A DNA stretch of 64,000 nt from Flavicella sp965243265 (GTDB lineage Bacteria > Bacteroidota > Bacteroidia > Flavobacteriales > Flavobacteriaceae): assembly GCA_965243265.1 (NCBI GenBank), contig CBDEUL010000002.1, forward strand, positions 124,001-188,000. Direction: 5' to 3'. Position numbers and translations under genes: made by a program. Below are positions 35,110 through 45,013 of the stretch, piece by piece. The notes under the pieces were generated by a model that made no database searches, was not told the origin of the DNA, and was given only the letters and a program-made list of their open reading frames with translations. The stretch's first letter is position 1, and each line of letters begins with the position of its first letter.

Positions 35110-36075
35110 ATGAAATTAGCAAAACTCTTTTTACTCCTTAGCCTTGGTCTATTTTGTTTTACAGCTTGCGACAAAGACGATGACAACCCTGAAAGTTCTG
35201 GGGCTATTTGTGAAACCTTTGATTGCGGTACACAAATTATAGACCAACAAGTAGCAGACCCTGATATTTTAAAACTATCTGATGGAAGTTACCGTATGTA
35301 TTACGGAGCTGAACCTGAACACGATTCTGAATTACGATTGTACACAGCAAGCTCTAATAATGGAACTGATTTTACACATCAAACAACTGAACTATTAAGT
35401 TTTGCTACTTTTCCTGACGCTATTTTAAACAGTGAAAACAAAGTTAATTTATTCTACCAAGGAAGTGTTTCTGGACAGACAGGGCAATACATTATGAGAC
35501 GAACTTCTACAACCACCAATGGAACTGAATTTTTAGATGCTACCGCCACTCCTATCATTTCACAAACTATGATGACCGATTACGACAGTAATTTATCAGG
35601 GCACTACCCTGCAGCTCCTACAATTGTAAAATTAAGAGATGGTAGCAATGGGTATTATATGATTTATAGAGAGTCTGTAGACGGGGCTTATAGCAGCTCA
35701 TCTCTTAACCAAATGACTACGGCTTTTAGAAAAGCTACTTCTACAGATGGTACTACTTTTACATTGGGAACAATTGTTGAAGATGGAAGAAACTCCACTT
35801 ACGACGGATTTATAGATGGTTGTGAGCTCTTTTACGACGATACGAATACATTACACCTCCGCTATTGGACAAGTGGTGGAAAAAACAATTTAGAAACTGT
35901 GGAAGGACAATATGAAAAAACGTCTTCTGATCACGGAGTAACTTGGAGCAATGCTACAAAAATACTTGACATCCGCGGGGGAGATCCTACCTACGCCCAA
36001 ATAGGAGACATATGGTATATGTATTTTACACCTAGTAATGATGGTATTTATATAAAAGAGACCTCTATTGAATAG
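35110..36075 (+). CDS. Lipoprotein with beta-propeller-like repeats, function unknown
   Basis: A 321-residue probable lipoprotein: a hydrophobic signal (1-19) with lipobox LFCFTAC and Cys20, followed by an Asp-rich stretch CDKDDDNPE. The mature part has repeated aromatic strands of the kind DGSYRMYYGAE, NGYYMIYRES and GDIWYMYFTPSNDG, as in five-bladed propellers of glycoside hydrolase or sialidase-like folds. No catalytic acid set can be assigned. Stand-alone gene between two terminator-like hairpins. Confidence 0.65.
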   Translation: MKLAKLFLLLSLGLFCFTACDKDDDNPESSGAICETFDCGTQIIDQQVADPDILKLSDGSYRMYYGAEPEHDSELRLYTASSNNGTDFTHQTTELLSFATFPDAILNSENKVNLFYQGSVSGQTGQYIMRRTSTTTNGTEFLDATATPIISQTMMTDYDSNLSGHYPAAPTIVKLRDGSNGYYMIYRESVDGAYSSSSLNQMTTAFRKATSTDGTTFTLGTIVEDGRNSTYDGFIDGCELFYDDTNTLHLRYWTSGGKNNLETVEGQYEKTSSDHGVTWSNATKILDIRGGDPTYAQIGDIWYMYFTPSNDGIYIKETSIE

Positions 36076-36155
36076 ATAAAAAACTAATTCTATAAAAGAT
36101 TTACTATACTTTAAGCGTTTTCCCGTTCTAGAATATTCCTTTGTTATTTTTAATA

Positions 36156-36189
36156 TTGGGACATTTGCTATATATAGCAAATGTCCCAA
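36156..36189. terminator. 34-bp perfect palindrome between convergent genes (probable two-way terminator)
   Basis: Two 17-base arms (36156-36172 and 36173-36189) are perfectly complementary with no spacer. It lies between the convergent lipoprotein gene and the sulfur-transfer fusion gene. Neither side has a long T-run, so termination may be imperfect; a protein-binding site is an alternative. Confidence 0.6.
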
Positions 36190-36227
36190 GGAAATAAAGA
36201 AGTCTTTTTATTTACTCAAAGCCGACT

Positions 36228-38675
36228 CTATACAAATAAGTTTAAGTTTGATTGTTCAGCTTCTTCAAGGTAATTGGCAACACCACCTATACTAACACCT
36301 TCAATCAATTCTTCTTTATTTGTTCCCATAATATCCATACTCATCTGACAGGCAATCATATTTATACCATTGTCTTGTGCCTGTTGAATCATGGCTTCCA
36401 AAGCATCTACATGTTTGTCTTTCATTCTCCATTTCATCATAAGACGTCCCATCCCAGCCATGTTCATATTTGAAAGCCTTAATTTTCCTGCATGTCCTGG
36501 CATCATTTTGCTAAACAATACCCCCATAGTATCTTTTTCAACTTTAGGTTTGTTTTCCTTTTTAATTACATTTAAACCCCAAAAGGTAAAAAACATTGTC
36601 ACTTTTTTACCCATACTGGCAGCTCCATTTGCTATTACAAATGAGGCAAGCGCTTTGTCAAGATCATCACTAAATACTACCAATGTTTTATGATCTGAAG
36701 GGACCTGTACATCTATAGGGGTTTCCTTTTTAAATTTTTCGATTACAGCTTTAATTTCACCCGCATTGTTCTCTCTAGTAATCAGCTTATTTCCGGTAAC
36801 CTTACACCATGATTCAACATCGCCAAAAAAACCTGGATCGGTTGCTGTAACTTCCATATGATCTCCTTCTGACATGGTATCAATGGTCTTTTTCAATTTT
36901 AAAATAGGTCCTGGGCACTGCAATCCACAAGCGTCAACCTCTATGGTTTTTATGTTGGTTAATTCAATCGGCTCTGTTTCTTTTTTATCTTCTACTTCGT
37001 TCTTAAAAAAGATAGGATTGGATTGTTCTGCCATGGCTTGTTTGTAGACTTTTAATCCTCCTGAAAGATTGTAAACATCTTCATAACCGTTTTGACGAAG
37101 AATACGTGCCGCCACATAACCACGCAATCCAACACCACAGTAAATCATCACTTTTTTATCTTTTGGTATTTTGTTTAAATGGTTGCGAATATCATCAACA
37201 TCAAGATGCAAAGCTCCATCTATAGAACCTATAGAATATTCTTCAGCAGTACGAACATCAACCACAAAAGAATCTGTAATACTACGTTTCTTAAATTGAA
37301 AAGGAGATAGTGGCTTAAACAACCCTCTAATGATGTTTTCAGCATTAAAACCAGCCTGATTTATCGGGTCTTTTGCTGAACTAAATGGAGGCGCATATGC
37401 GTGTTCTATTTCTTCTAAGTCGTAAATTGTACCGCCGTTTTTAATAGTTGCAGCCAATAAGTCTAATCGTTTATCTATCCCTTTGTATCCTACAATTTGT
37501 CCTCCTAATAGTTTTCCATTATCTGGGTCAAAACTAATTTTCATAATCATTTGCATAGCTCCTGGGTAATACCCTGCATGTGAACCTGCATTTACAATAG
37601 TACTTTCGTGTTTTTTCCCTAAAGCTTTTAACCCTCGGTGTGTTAAACCTGTTATACCGGCAGTTAAATCAAATACTTTGGCAATAGCTGTACCTATAGA
37701 CCCACTGTATTTTCGCTTATGCCCATAAACCATATTGTCTGCTAAAATACGTCCTTGTTTGTTGGCTGGACCTGCCAAAAATGCTAAACTTGGTTTCCCG
37801 GTAATGGGATGAGGAAATTCAATGGCATCTCCAACGGCATAAATATCTTCTTTTGAAGTTTGTAAATATTCATCAACCCAAATACCTCCTGTTTCTCCTA
37901 TTTTAACTCCTGCTGATTTTGCCAAAATAGAATCTGGCTTCACTCCTATTGAAAGTATCACAAAATCGGCTTTGATTACTCTTTCACTTGATAGGTGTAC
38001 TTCAATTAATTCTCCATTAGGGGTAAATTCTTTTACAGCATCTTCTAAAAATAACCCTACATTTTTTTCTTTAAAATGTTGATGTAAAGGGGCTGCAATT
38101 TCACTATCCATCATATTCATTACTTGACTGGCTGCTTCGACAACAGTTACTTTAACACCTATATTGTGTAAGTTTTCTGCCATTTCTAAACCAATAAACC
38201 CAGCTCCAACAACTACTGCTGTTCTTGGTTTTTCATCATCAACAAATGCTTTTATTTTATCTGTATCTTCAACATTTCTTAGGGTAAATATATTAGGTGA
38301 ATTGATTCCTGGTATAGGCGGTTTTATAGGCGAAGCTCCAGGTGACAATACCAATTTATCATAAGTCTCAGTATACATTTCGCCTGTTTGTGTTTTTCTA
38401 ACTTCAACACTTTTATCAGTAGAGTTTATAGACGTAATCTCTGAATGGATACGTATATCAATATTAAAACGTGCATTGAAACTTTCTGGAGTTTGAACCA
38501 AAAGATTTTCCCTGTCTTTAATTACACCTCCAATATAGTATGGCAATCCACAGTTTGCATATGAAATATGAGGACCTCTTTCAAACATAATAATTTCGGC
38601 GTTTTCGTCAATTCGTCTTAAACGTGCTGCTGTAGTTGCTCCTCCTGCAACTCCTCCTACAATAATATACTTCAT
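36228..38675 (-). CDS. Four-domain sulfur-transfer protein: CoA-disulfide reductase, rhodanese, TusA, DsrE-like
   Basis: An 815-residue cytosolic fusion. Domain 1 (about 1-445): pyridine-nucleotide disulfide oxidoreductase with FAD motif IIVGGVAGGATTAARLRR and the single redox Cys42 in SYANCGLPYY, the hallmark of CoA-disulfide or persulfide reductases. Domain 2 (about 465-555): rhodanese with persulfide Cys in MIYCGVGLRGYVAA. Domain 3 (about 580-650): TusA with CGLQCPGP. Domain 4 (about 665-815): DsrE/DrsE2-like, with MIACQMSMDIMG. Together they suggest handling of persulfide or polysulfide sulfur. It is preceded by the nqrF terminator and thus has its own promoter, not located. Confidence 0.9.
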   Translation of the reverse strand: MKYIIVGGVAGGATTAARLRRIDENAEIIMFERGPHISYANCGLPYYIGGVIKDRENLLVQTPESFNARFNIDIRIHSEITSINSTDKSVEVRKTQTGEMYTETYDKLVLSPGASPIKPPIPGINSPNIFTLRNVEDTDKIKAFVDDEKPRTAVVVGAGFIGLEMAENLHNIGVKVTVVEAASQVMNMMDSEIAAPLHQHFKEKNVGLFLEDAVKEFTPNGELIEVHLSSERVIKADFVILSIGVKPDSILAKSAGVKIGETGGIWVDEYLQTSKEDIYAVGDAIEFPHPITGKPSLAFLAGPANKQGRILADNMVYGHKRKYSGSIGTAIAKVFDLTAGITGLTHRGLKALGKKHESTIVNAGSHAGYYPGAMQMIMKISFDPDNGKLLGGQIVGYKGIDKRLDLLAATIKNGGTIYDLEEIEHAYAPPFSSAKDPINQAGFNAENIIRGLFKPLSPFQFKKRSITDSFVVDVRTAEEYSIGSIDGALHLDVDDIRNHLNKIPKDKKVMIYCGVGLRGYVAARILRQNGYEDVYNLSGGLKVYKQAMAEQSNPIFFKNEVEDKKETEPIELTNIKTIEVDACGLQCPGPILKLKKTIDTMSEGDHMEVTATDPGFFGDVESWCKVTGNKLITRENNAGEIKAVIEKFKKETPIDVQVPSDHKTLVVFSDDLDKALASFVIANGAASMGKKVTMFFTFWGLNVIKKENKPKVEKDTMGVLFSKMMPGHAGKLRLSNMNMAGMGRLMMKWRMKDKHVDALEAMIQQAQDNGINMIACQMSMDIMGTNKEELIEGVSIGGVANYLEEAEQSNLNLFV

Positions 38676-38870
38676 CTCTTTTAACTATTTTTTAATGAGT
38701 AAAACCCAATATTTAGTAATCTATTACAACCACAAATTAACAGGTAATTCTTTCATGTATATGTAACATTTATTGCATATAGAAGACTATTTAGTATTTT
38801 ATATTTTTATTAGAATCCTTAAATAGAGAAAGACATAAAAAATATAGTGAAGCTATTTTATTAAAAACAA

Positions 38871-38898
38871 AAATCCCGATGTTTTCACATCGGGATTT
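38871..38898 (-). terminator. Terminator after nqrF
   Basis: A 12-bp perfect stem (38871-38882 with 38887-38898), a 4-nt loop and A/T flanks that read as a T-run on the minus strand. It ends the nqr operon 21 bases after its stop. Confidence 0.88.
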
Positions 38899-38919
38899 TT
38901 ATATAGTTGATTTAGAATC

Positions 38920-40209
38920 TTAACCTCCAAAGTCGTCAAAACGAACATTTTCTGGTGGTACTCCAAAGTCATCACACATTTTAACAACTGCTTGGTTCAT
39001 CATTGGTGGTCCACAGAAATAGAATTCTATATCTTCTGGAGCTTCATGCTTGCTCAAGTAGTTATCAATTAATGATTGGTGCACAAATCCTACAAATCCG
39101 TCTCCTTCATCATTGATATCTTTTTTCACTTTCCAGTTGTCTTCTTCTAATGGTTCAGACAATACCAAGTGCATTTTAAAGTTCGGGAACTCTTTTTCTA
39201 AAGCTTCAAAATAGTGTAAGTAGAACAACTCACGCTTAGAACGTCCACCGTACCAGTAAGATACTTTACGTCCTGTTTTCATTGTATGGAACAATTCATA
39301 TAAGTGAGAACGCATTGGTGCCATACCTGCTCCACCTCCTACATAAATCATTTCTGCATCTGAATCTTCATTGATAAAGAATTCTCCATAAGGTCCTGAA
39401 ATTGTTACCTCATCTCCTACTTTACGGTTAAAGATATAAGAAGATGCAACTCCTGGATTTACATCCATCCATCCACCTTTTACTCTATCAAAAGGAGGAC
39501 AAGCCACACGTACATTCAACATAATGTTACGTCCTTCTGCTGGATAAGAGGCCATAGAATACGCTCTTTCAACTGTTTCAGGGTTTTTCATTACCATTGG
39601 CCAAAGACCAAATTTATCCCATTCTGCTTGGAATTTATCAGGCTCTCCTGGGTGATCTTGTGGATGTGCAGTAATGTCCATATCGCTATATTTTACTTCA
39701 CATGGAGGAATTTCAATTTGAATATATCCTCCTGCTTTGTAATCCATATCTTCTGGAATTTCTACCACAAATTCTTTAATAAATGACGCTACGTTGTAGT
39801 TAGATACTACTTTCGCTTTCCATTTCTTAATTCCGAAGATTTCTTCTGGAATAGAAATTTCCATGTCATTTTTAACTTTTACCTGGCATCCTAAACGTGC
39901 TCCTGCAGCTAACTCTTTACGAGTAAAGTGAGGTGTTTCTGTTGGCAAGGCTTCTCCTCCTCCTGAATGTACGTGACACTCACATTGGATACAAGTACCT
40001 CCACCACCACAGGCTGATGGTAAGAATATTTTTTCATTTCCAAGAGTTCCTAATAAAGATCCTCCTGTTTCAACTTCAATTGTTTTTTCTCCGTTGATCG
40101 TAATTTTAACTTTCCCTGAAGGAAGTAATTTTGCTTTGGCTCCTAATAGAATGGATACCAAAATAAGAACTACTATTAAAAATACGACAATACTTATTAT
40201 TATAGTCAT
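38920..40209 (-). CDS. nqrF: Na+-translocating NADH:quinone reductase subunit F
   Basis: The electron entry subunit: takes hydride from NADH to FAD, then to a 2Fe-2S cluster. It has 429 residues: an N-terminal membrane helix (about 3-25), a ferredoxin domain with ACGGGGTCIQCECHV and the later RLGCQVKV Cys (about 65-115), and an FAD/NAD reductase domain with RAYSMASYPAEG (FAD), GGGAGMAPMRSHL (NAD) and FYFCGPPMMNQAV. Last gene of the operon, 19 bases after nqrE. Confidence 0.97.
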   Translation of the reverse strand: MTIIISIVVFLIVVLILVSILLGAKAKLLPSGKVKITINGEKTIEVETGGSLLGTLGNEKIFLPSACGGGGTCIQCECHVHSGGGEALPTETPHFTRKELAAGARLGCQVKVKNDMEISIPEEIFGIKKWKAKVVSNYNVASFIKEFVVEIPEDMDYKAGGYIQIEIPPCEVKYSDMDITAHPQDHPGEPDKFQAEWDKFGLWPMVMKNPETVERAYSMASYPAEGRNIMLNVRVACPPFDRVKGGWMDVNPGVASSYIFNRKVGDEVTISGPYGEFFINEDSDAEMIYVGGGAGMAPMRSHLYELFHTMKTGRKVSYWYGGRSKRELFYLHYFEALEKEFPNFKMHLVLSEPLEEDNWKVKKDINDEGDGFVGFVHQSLIDNYLSKHEAPEDIEFYFCGPPMMNQAVVKMCDDFGVPPENVRFDDFGG

Positions 40210-40228
40210 CTATATAAATCTTAGTTGT

Positions 40229-40843
40229 TTATAATTTAATTCCTGAGAAACTCATGAATCCTATTGCCATTAATCCAGTAATGATAAATGTAATTCCCAA
40301 TCCTTTTAAAGGTGCTGGTACATTTGAATAAGCAATTTTTTCACGGATTGCAGCAATTGCTAAAATTGCTAAAAACCATCCAATTCCTGATCCTAAACCA
40401 TATACTGCAGATTCTCCTACGTTAGAAAAATCTTTTTGTTGCATAAATAATGAACCTCCTAAAATTGCACAGTTTACAGCAATCAATGGTAAGAAAATAC
40501 CCAATGCTCCGTACAAGGCTGGTGCAAAACGTTCAACAATCATTTCTACCAACTGTACCATAGATGCAATTACTGCAATAAACATAATAAAGCTTAAGAA
40601 ACTTAAATCAATAGAGGCGTACTCGGCTCCTAACCAAGCCAAAGCTCCTGGTTTTAACAGGTAAGTATCTAGCAAAAAGTTTGCTGGTACTGTAATTGCC
40701 AATACAAAGATAACGGCAGCTCCAAGACCTACAGCTGTTTTTACTGTTTTAGATACAGCAAGGTATGAACACATTCCTAAGAAATATGCAAATACCATAT
40801 TGTCAATAAAAATACTTTTTACAAAAATGTTAATTAATTCCAT
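40229..40843 (-). CDS. nqrE: Na+-translocating NADH:quinone reductase subunit E
   Basis: A 204-residue integral membrane subunit with six predicted helices, one of the inverted pair NqrD/NqrE that bind an intramembrane iron-sulfur cluster. Start MELINIFVKSIFIDNMVFAYFLGMCSYLAVS; the Cys in GMCSYLA and in VNCAILGGSLF fit the cluster ligands. It lies between nqrD (15 bases) and nqrF. Confidence 0.95.
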   Translation of the reverse strand: MELINIFVKSIFIDNMVFAYFLGMCSYLAVSKTVKTAVGLGAAVIFVLAITVPANFLLDTYLLKPGALAWLGAEYASIDLSFLSFIMFIAVIASMVQLVEMIVERFAPALYGALGIFLPLIAVNCAILGGSLFMQQKDFSNVGESAVYGLGSGIGWFLAILAIAAIREKIAYSNVPAPLKGLGITFIITGLMAIGFMSFSGIKL

Positions 40844-40858
40844 GTTGTATATTTTTAT

Positions 40859-41530
40859 TTAGTTTTCAATTAATTTTCTATTCTTAGCACGTTGTGCCCA
40901 GATAATAATACCTACGGTAATCAATGCCATTGGAGACAATAACATAAACCCGTTATTTTCATATCCTAAAGCATATACTCCAGTAGATTCTGCTAAAGTT
41001 TTTGCTTTGTGTCCTAATACTTCGAATCCCATTAATTTTCCTGATCCTAATAACTCTCTAAAGAAGGCTACCAATACCAAAATTAACGCGTATCCAGCAC
41101 CATTTCCAACACCATCTAAGAAAGATTTCCAAGGTCCGTTTGCCAAAGCAAAAGCCTCTAAACGTCCCATTACAATACAGTTTGTAATAATCAACCCTAC
41201 GAATACAGAAAGTTCTTTACTTACATCGTATGCATAGGCTTTTAATACTTGATCTACTAAAATTACCAAAGAGGCAACAATCAACAACTGAACGATGATA
41301 CGTATACGACTTGGTATTAAATTACGAATTAATGATACAATTACATTACTTGCAATAACTACAAATAACACGGCTATAGACATTACTAAAGCGGGCTTTA
41401 ATTGTACCGTAATTGCCAATGCAGAACAGATACCTAGTACTTGTACTGAAATTGGATTATTATCATTTAACGGGTCAGATAATAATGCTTTATTTTTTTT
41501 AGAAAACAATGCTTCTTTTTCTTCTGCCAT
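40859..41530 (-). CDS. nqrD: Na+-translocating NADH:quinone reductase subunit D
   Basis: A 223-residue membrane subunit, paralogous to NqrE with inverted topology. Cluster-ligand candidates are the Cys in VLGICSALAITVQL and in LIITNCIVMGRLEAFA; NGPWKSFLDGVGNG is a typical NqrD loop. The first 25 residues are hydrophilic. It lies two bases after nqrC. Confidence 0.95.
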   Translation of the reverse strand: MAEEKEALFSKKNKALLSDPLNDNNPISVQVLGICSALAITVQLKPALVMSIAVLFVVIASNVIVSLIRNLIPSRIRIIVQLLIVASLVILVDQVLKAYAYDVSKELSVFVGLIITNCIVMGRLEAFALANGPWKSFLDGVGNGAGYALILVLVAFFRELLGSGKLMGFEVLGHKAKTLAESTGVYALGYENNGFMLLSPMALITVGIIIWAQRAKNRKLIEN

Positions 41531-41532
41531 GA

Positions 41533-42249
41533 TTAATTATTTTTAAAATAAGGTAAATAACGAGCCAATCTTTCTTCAATCATTTTAGAAACTCCATCAG
41601 ATGTAATAGTTCCTCCTGAAATAGCATCTACTCCATGAGCATCTCCTGATTGAGCTCCTCCTTTGATTGCTTTTACTGATACAAAGTTATCTGCTGTAAA
41701 ACCTGTTGCTCCATCTTTTAACAATGTTTTTCCTTTGAATTGTGCTTGAAACCAATCTGTAGTAATTTCTGCTCCCAATCCTGGAGTTTCACCTTTGTGA
41801 CCAAAGTTAGCACCTAAAATTGTGTTTTTATCAGAGTCTAAAGCTACATATCCCCAAATTGCATCCCAAAGTCCTGCACCGTATAAAGGAACAACATAAA
41901 ATGTTTTTCCATCTTTTTCTGCTACATACAAAGGAAAACGTTGGTCTTCTGTACTTTTCTTCACTTCTTTTTTCAAACTCAATGTAAAAGCATTTACTTC
42001 TGTATCAACTGTACCATCAGCTTTTAAAGCCAATTGTTGTTTGATATATTTATTGAATTCTTCTTCTGCATTGTCTCTAGAAACATCGGTAACACCTATG
42101 GTTCCTAAAATGTTTTGCATTTTTTCTGCCTTTACATTTTTGTCTTGCAATGGTTTTAAGCTAGTTGCTGTAAATGCTAACAAACCAGCAATAACAGTTA
42201 CCATAATAATTGCAAAAATAAACGTATATGCGTTGCTATTTTTATCCAT
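41533..42249 (-). CDS. nqrC: Na+-translocating NADH:quinone reductase subunit C
   Basis: A 238-residue subunit with one N-terminal membrane helix (about 8-28) and a periplasmic FMN-binding domain. The site VDAISGGTITSDGV near residue 215 contains the Thr to which FMN is covalently attached by ApbE. apbE itself is not in the window. It lies three bases after nqrB. Confidence 0.95.
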   Translation of the reverse strand: MDKNSNAYTFIFAIIMVTVIAGLLAFTATSLKPLQDKNVKAEKMQNILGTIGVTDVSRDNAEEEFNKYIKQQLALKADGTVDTEVNAFTLSLKKEVKKSTEDQRFPLYVAEKDGKTFYVVPLYGAGLWDAIWGYVALDSDKNTILGANFGHKGETPGLGAEITTDWFQAQFKGKTLLKDGATGFTADNFVSVKAIKGGAQSGDAHGVDAISGGTITSDGVSKMIEERLARYLPYFKNN

Positions 42250-42252
42250 TTC

Positions 42253-43395
42253 TTAAGCTGTTTTTAAACGTTTTTTACGTCGTTTGATATTTCCTTCTAT
42301 CACGTAGTGATCAATAGTTGGAGCAAAAACGTTCATTAATAAAATCGCCATCATCATTCCTTCTGGATATGCTCCGTTAAATACACGAATCATAATTGCC
42401 AAGAAACCGATTAAGAATCCGTAAATCCATTTACCTGTATCTGTTTGTGCTGCTGATACTGGATCTGTAGCCATAAACACAATTCCAAAAGCAAAACCTC
42501 CTATTAATAAGTGTTGCCACCAAGGGAAATTCATTAGAGCATTTAATCCTAATGCGTTAAAGATTAACCCCATTACTGAAGCTCCAATAACAGAGGCTAA
42601 CATAATTCTCCAACTTGCTATTCCTGTAAATAATAAGAATGCTGCTCCTATTAAGATCATCAACACTGATGTTTCTCCAACAGATCCTGGAATGTATCCT
42701 AAGAACATATCCAATACACTGTAACCTGCTTCTTTACCTGCTGCTAAAGATCCTAAGATAGTTTCTCCTGAAATAGCATCTACTGTAGCTGCATCTGCAA
42801 CCCATACTTTATCTCCAGACATACTAGGTGCGTATGAAAAGAATGCAAAAGCACGTGCTACTAAGGCTGGGTTTAAAATATTCATTCCTGTTCCTCCAAA
42901 AGCTTCTTTACCTATAACTACGGCAAATGCTACAGAAACTCCAAGCATCCATAATGGTAAATCAATTGGCATAATTAAAGGGATCAACATACCTGATACT
43001 AAGTACCCTTCGTTAATCTCATGTCCTCTATATACTCCAAAAGCAAATTCAATTCCTAAACCTACACCATATGAAACAACCACCATTGGTAAAAATTTCA
43101 CTGACCCGTAAATTAAGTAATCTAAGAAAGTTCCTGCTTCTCCTAATTGAGAGAAATGTTGGTATCCAATATTCCACATTCCAAAAATTAAGGTAGGTAC
43201 TAAAGCCAATACAACCGTAATCATAACACGCTTTAAATCTACTCCATCTCTAATGTGAGCTCCTTTACTTGTTGTATGATTTGGTACAAATGCTAATGTA
43301 TCAAATGCATTAAAGGCTGGAGCCATTTTTTCGTACTTACCTCCTTTTTCAAAAAGTGGCTTGTACTTATCAAAAGTATTTCTAATAAATTTCAT
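42253..43395 (-). CDS. nqrB: Na+-translocating NADH:quinone reductase subunit B
   Basis: A 380-residue polytopic membrane subunit, carrying riboflavin and covalent FMN and taking part in Na+ transport. Motifs: GAHIRDGVDLKRVMITV, GGTGMNILNPALVARAFAFF, and VDAISGETILGSLAAG, the FMN-Thr region. Near the C-terminus are ATDPVSAAQTDTGKWIYG and GAYPEGMMMAILLMN. It overlaps nqrA by one base. Confidence 0.96.
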   Translation of the reverse strand: MKFIRNTFDKYKPLFEKGGKYEKMAPAFNAFDTLAFVPNHTTSKGAHIRDGVDLKRVMITVVLALVPTLIFGMWNIGYQHFSQLGEAGTFLDYLIYGSVKFLPMVVVSYGVGLGIEFAFGVYRGHEINEGYLVSGMLIPLIMPIDLPLWMLGVSVAFAVVIGKEAFGGTGMNILNPALVARAFAFFSYAPSMSGDKVWVADAATVDAISGETILGSLAAGKEAGYSVLDMFLGYIPGSVGETSVLMILIGAAFLLFTGIASWRIMLASVIGASVMGLIFNALGLNALMNFPWWQHLLIGGFAFGIVFMATDPVSAAQTDTGKWIYGFLIGFLAIMIRVFNGAYPEGMMMAILLMNVFAPTIDHYVIEGNIKRRKKRLKTA

Positions 43396-44744
43396 TATCC
43401 TACTTCGTTTATCATTATGTCTAAACCTTCTCTGATGATTTCTTGTGCTTCAATTTTAGAAGAACTTGTATAATCAATCAAAGCAAAATCTTCAGGAGCT
43501 ACTTCGTAGATTCCTAAATTTTCCATTTTCTCTATATCTTTTGCTAAAATTGCTTTTAACAATTGCATTGGAAAAATATCTAAAGGCATTACTTTTTCCA
43601 TTTCTCCTGTTACAACCAATGCGCGTTCTTCTCCATTTAAATTGGTATTTAACGCATATTCTTTATTTGGTGATAACCATGAAAAAGATGTTCTAGATGC
43701 ACTGTGTACTTTTCCTCCTACAAATGGCATCCACCCTAAGAATCTATGGATATTCCCTTCTGGTATTACAGTAACAACATTGCTATAGAACCCTAAGTAA
43801 CCTTCTTTTGCTGGTACTTTGGTTCCTGTTAACACGTTTCCTGAAATAATACGGGTATTGTCTCCGCTTAATTTACCTTCTAGAAAACCATCTAATTGTT
43901 GACCTATTGTCAAATTGTAATATTGAGGTCCTGAAACTTCAGATCCTGCCAATGCTACAACTCTATTAGGCTTGTATTCTCCTGTTAAGAAAAGGTTTCC
44001 TATAATTGCTACATCTTGTGCATTAATTGTCCAAACTTTTTCTCCTTGGTTAATTGGAGAAACTTCTGCTATCTGAACACCTACATTACCTGCAGGGTGC
44101 TTTCCTGTAACATTTAAAATTTCTGCATTCTTAATTTTATTAAAGAAAGACACCTTCTCGTTTACTGACAAATACACCTTACCTGCTGTTAACTTTGAAA
44201 TTGCATCAATACCCGCTTGAAAAGCAGCTTCTTGATCTTTTAAAGCAAATGCATAATTTGGTGCCAATGGAGCTGTATCAAAAGATGAAACAAAAATTGC
44301 TTTTGCTTCGTCTTCTGGGTTTGCAATCACATCGTAAGGACGTTGATTTACAAATGCCCAACAACCACTTTCTAAAACTTTAGAAAGTACTTGTTCTTTT
44401 GAAAGACTTTTTGGGTCTTCTTTTCCAAAATTGACAAATTGATCTTGAGATTTGGCTTCTATAATAATAGCCAAAATCCTTCTTTTTGCTCCTCTTCTAA
44501 TTTCAGTAACAACTCCACTTACTGGCGATGTGAACTTAATTTGCTCGTTAGATTTTGAATAAAACAAAACATCTCCCACAGATACTTCCGCTCCAACTTT
44601 TACAGTCAGCTTAGGAGTTATTCCATGAAAATCGCTTGGTTGTATTGAAAAAATTCCTGAACGAGGGGCTGCAGAAACAGTTTCTTCTGCTTTTCCTTTT
44701 AGCTTAATAGATAAGCCTTTTTTTATTCGAATGTCCTGTGACAT
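43395..44744 (-). CDS. nqrA: Na+-translocating NADH:quinone reductase subunit A
   Basis: A 449-residue peripheral cytoplasmic subunit near the ubiquinone/menaquinone site. Start MSQDIRIKKGLSIKLKGKAEE; typical blocks are KLTVKVGAEVSVGDVLFYSK, FTSPVSGVVTEIRRGAKRRIL and HRFLGWMPFVGG. First gene of the operon nqrABCDEF, with a promoter element 36 bases upstream. Confidence 0.96.
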   Translation of the reverse strand: MSQDIRIKKGLSIKLKGKAEETVSAAPRSGIFSIQPSDFHGITPKLTVKVGAEVSVGDVLFYSKSNEQIKFTSPVSGVVTEIRRGAKRRILAIIIEAKSQDQFVNFGKEDPKSLSKEQVLSKVLESGCWAFVNQRPYDVIANPEDEAKAIFVSSFDTAPLAPNYAFALKDQEAAFQAGIDAISKLTAGKVYLSVNEKVSFFNKIKNAEILNVTGKHPAGNVGVQIAEVSPINQGEKVWTINAQDVAIIGNLFLTGEYKPNRVVALAGSEVSGPQYYNLTIGQQLDGFLEGKLSGDNTRIISGNVLTGTKVPAKEGYLGFYSNVVTVIPEGNIHRFLGWMPFVGGKVHSASRTSFSWLSPNKEYALNTNLNGEERALVVTGEMEKVMPLDIFPMQLLKAILAKDIEKMENLGIYEVAPEDFALIDYTSSSKIEAQEIIREGLDIMINEVG

Positions 44745-44779
44745 ATTTAGAATTTTAGTTAATCCGTTTTAAAAACATG

Positions 44780-44787
44780 CAAATTTA
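44780..44787 (-). promoter_or_regulatory. Promoter -7 element of the nqr operon (TAAATTTG)
   Basis: A perfect TAnnTTTG match on the minus strand, 35 bases before the nqrA ATG. The remaining 290-base gap to the divergent plug gene holds only AT-rich sequence and the second promoter at 45006. Confidence 0.58.
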
Positions 44788-45005
44788 AAAATTTCAATTT
44801 TTTTTACCCCTAGTTCCTTTAGTTTATATCATACAGCTCTCTTATTTATAAGGTGTCTAAATAGCGATTGCATTATATTCTTCAATCCTTATTTTTGATT
44901 GAATTATATTCAGCTAAATTTTCAAATTCCTAAACATTTTTCAAAAAGAAAAAATATTTGTAAATATTTGAAAAACAGTATTCTTACAACTCTTACAAAA
45001 TTCAT

Positions 45006-45013
45006 TAGATTTG
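45006..45013 (+). promoter_or_regulatory. Promoter -7 element of the T9SS plug gene (TAGATTTG)
   Basis: A perfect TAnnTTTG match 21 bases before the ATG at 45035. Confidence 0.55.
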
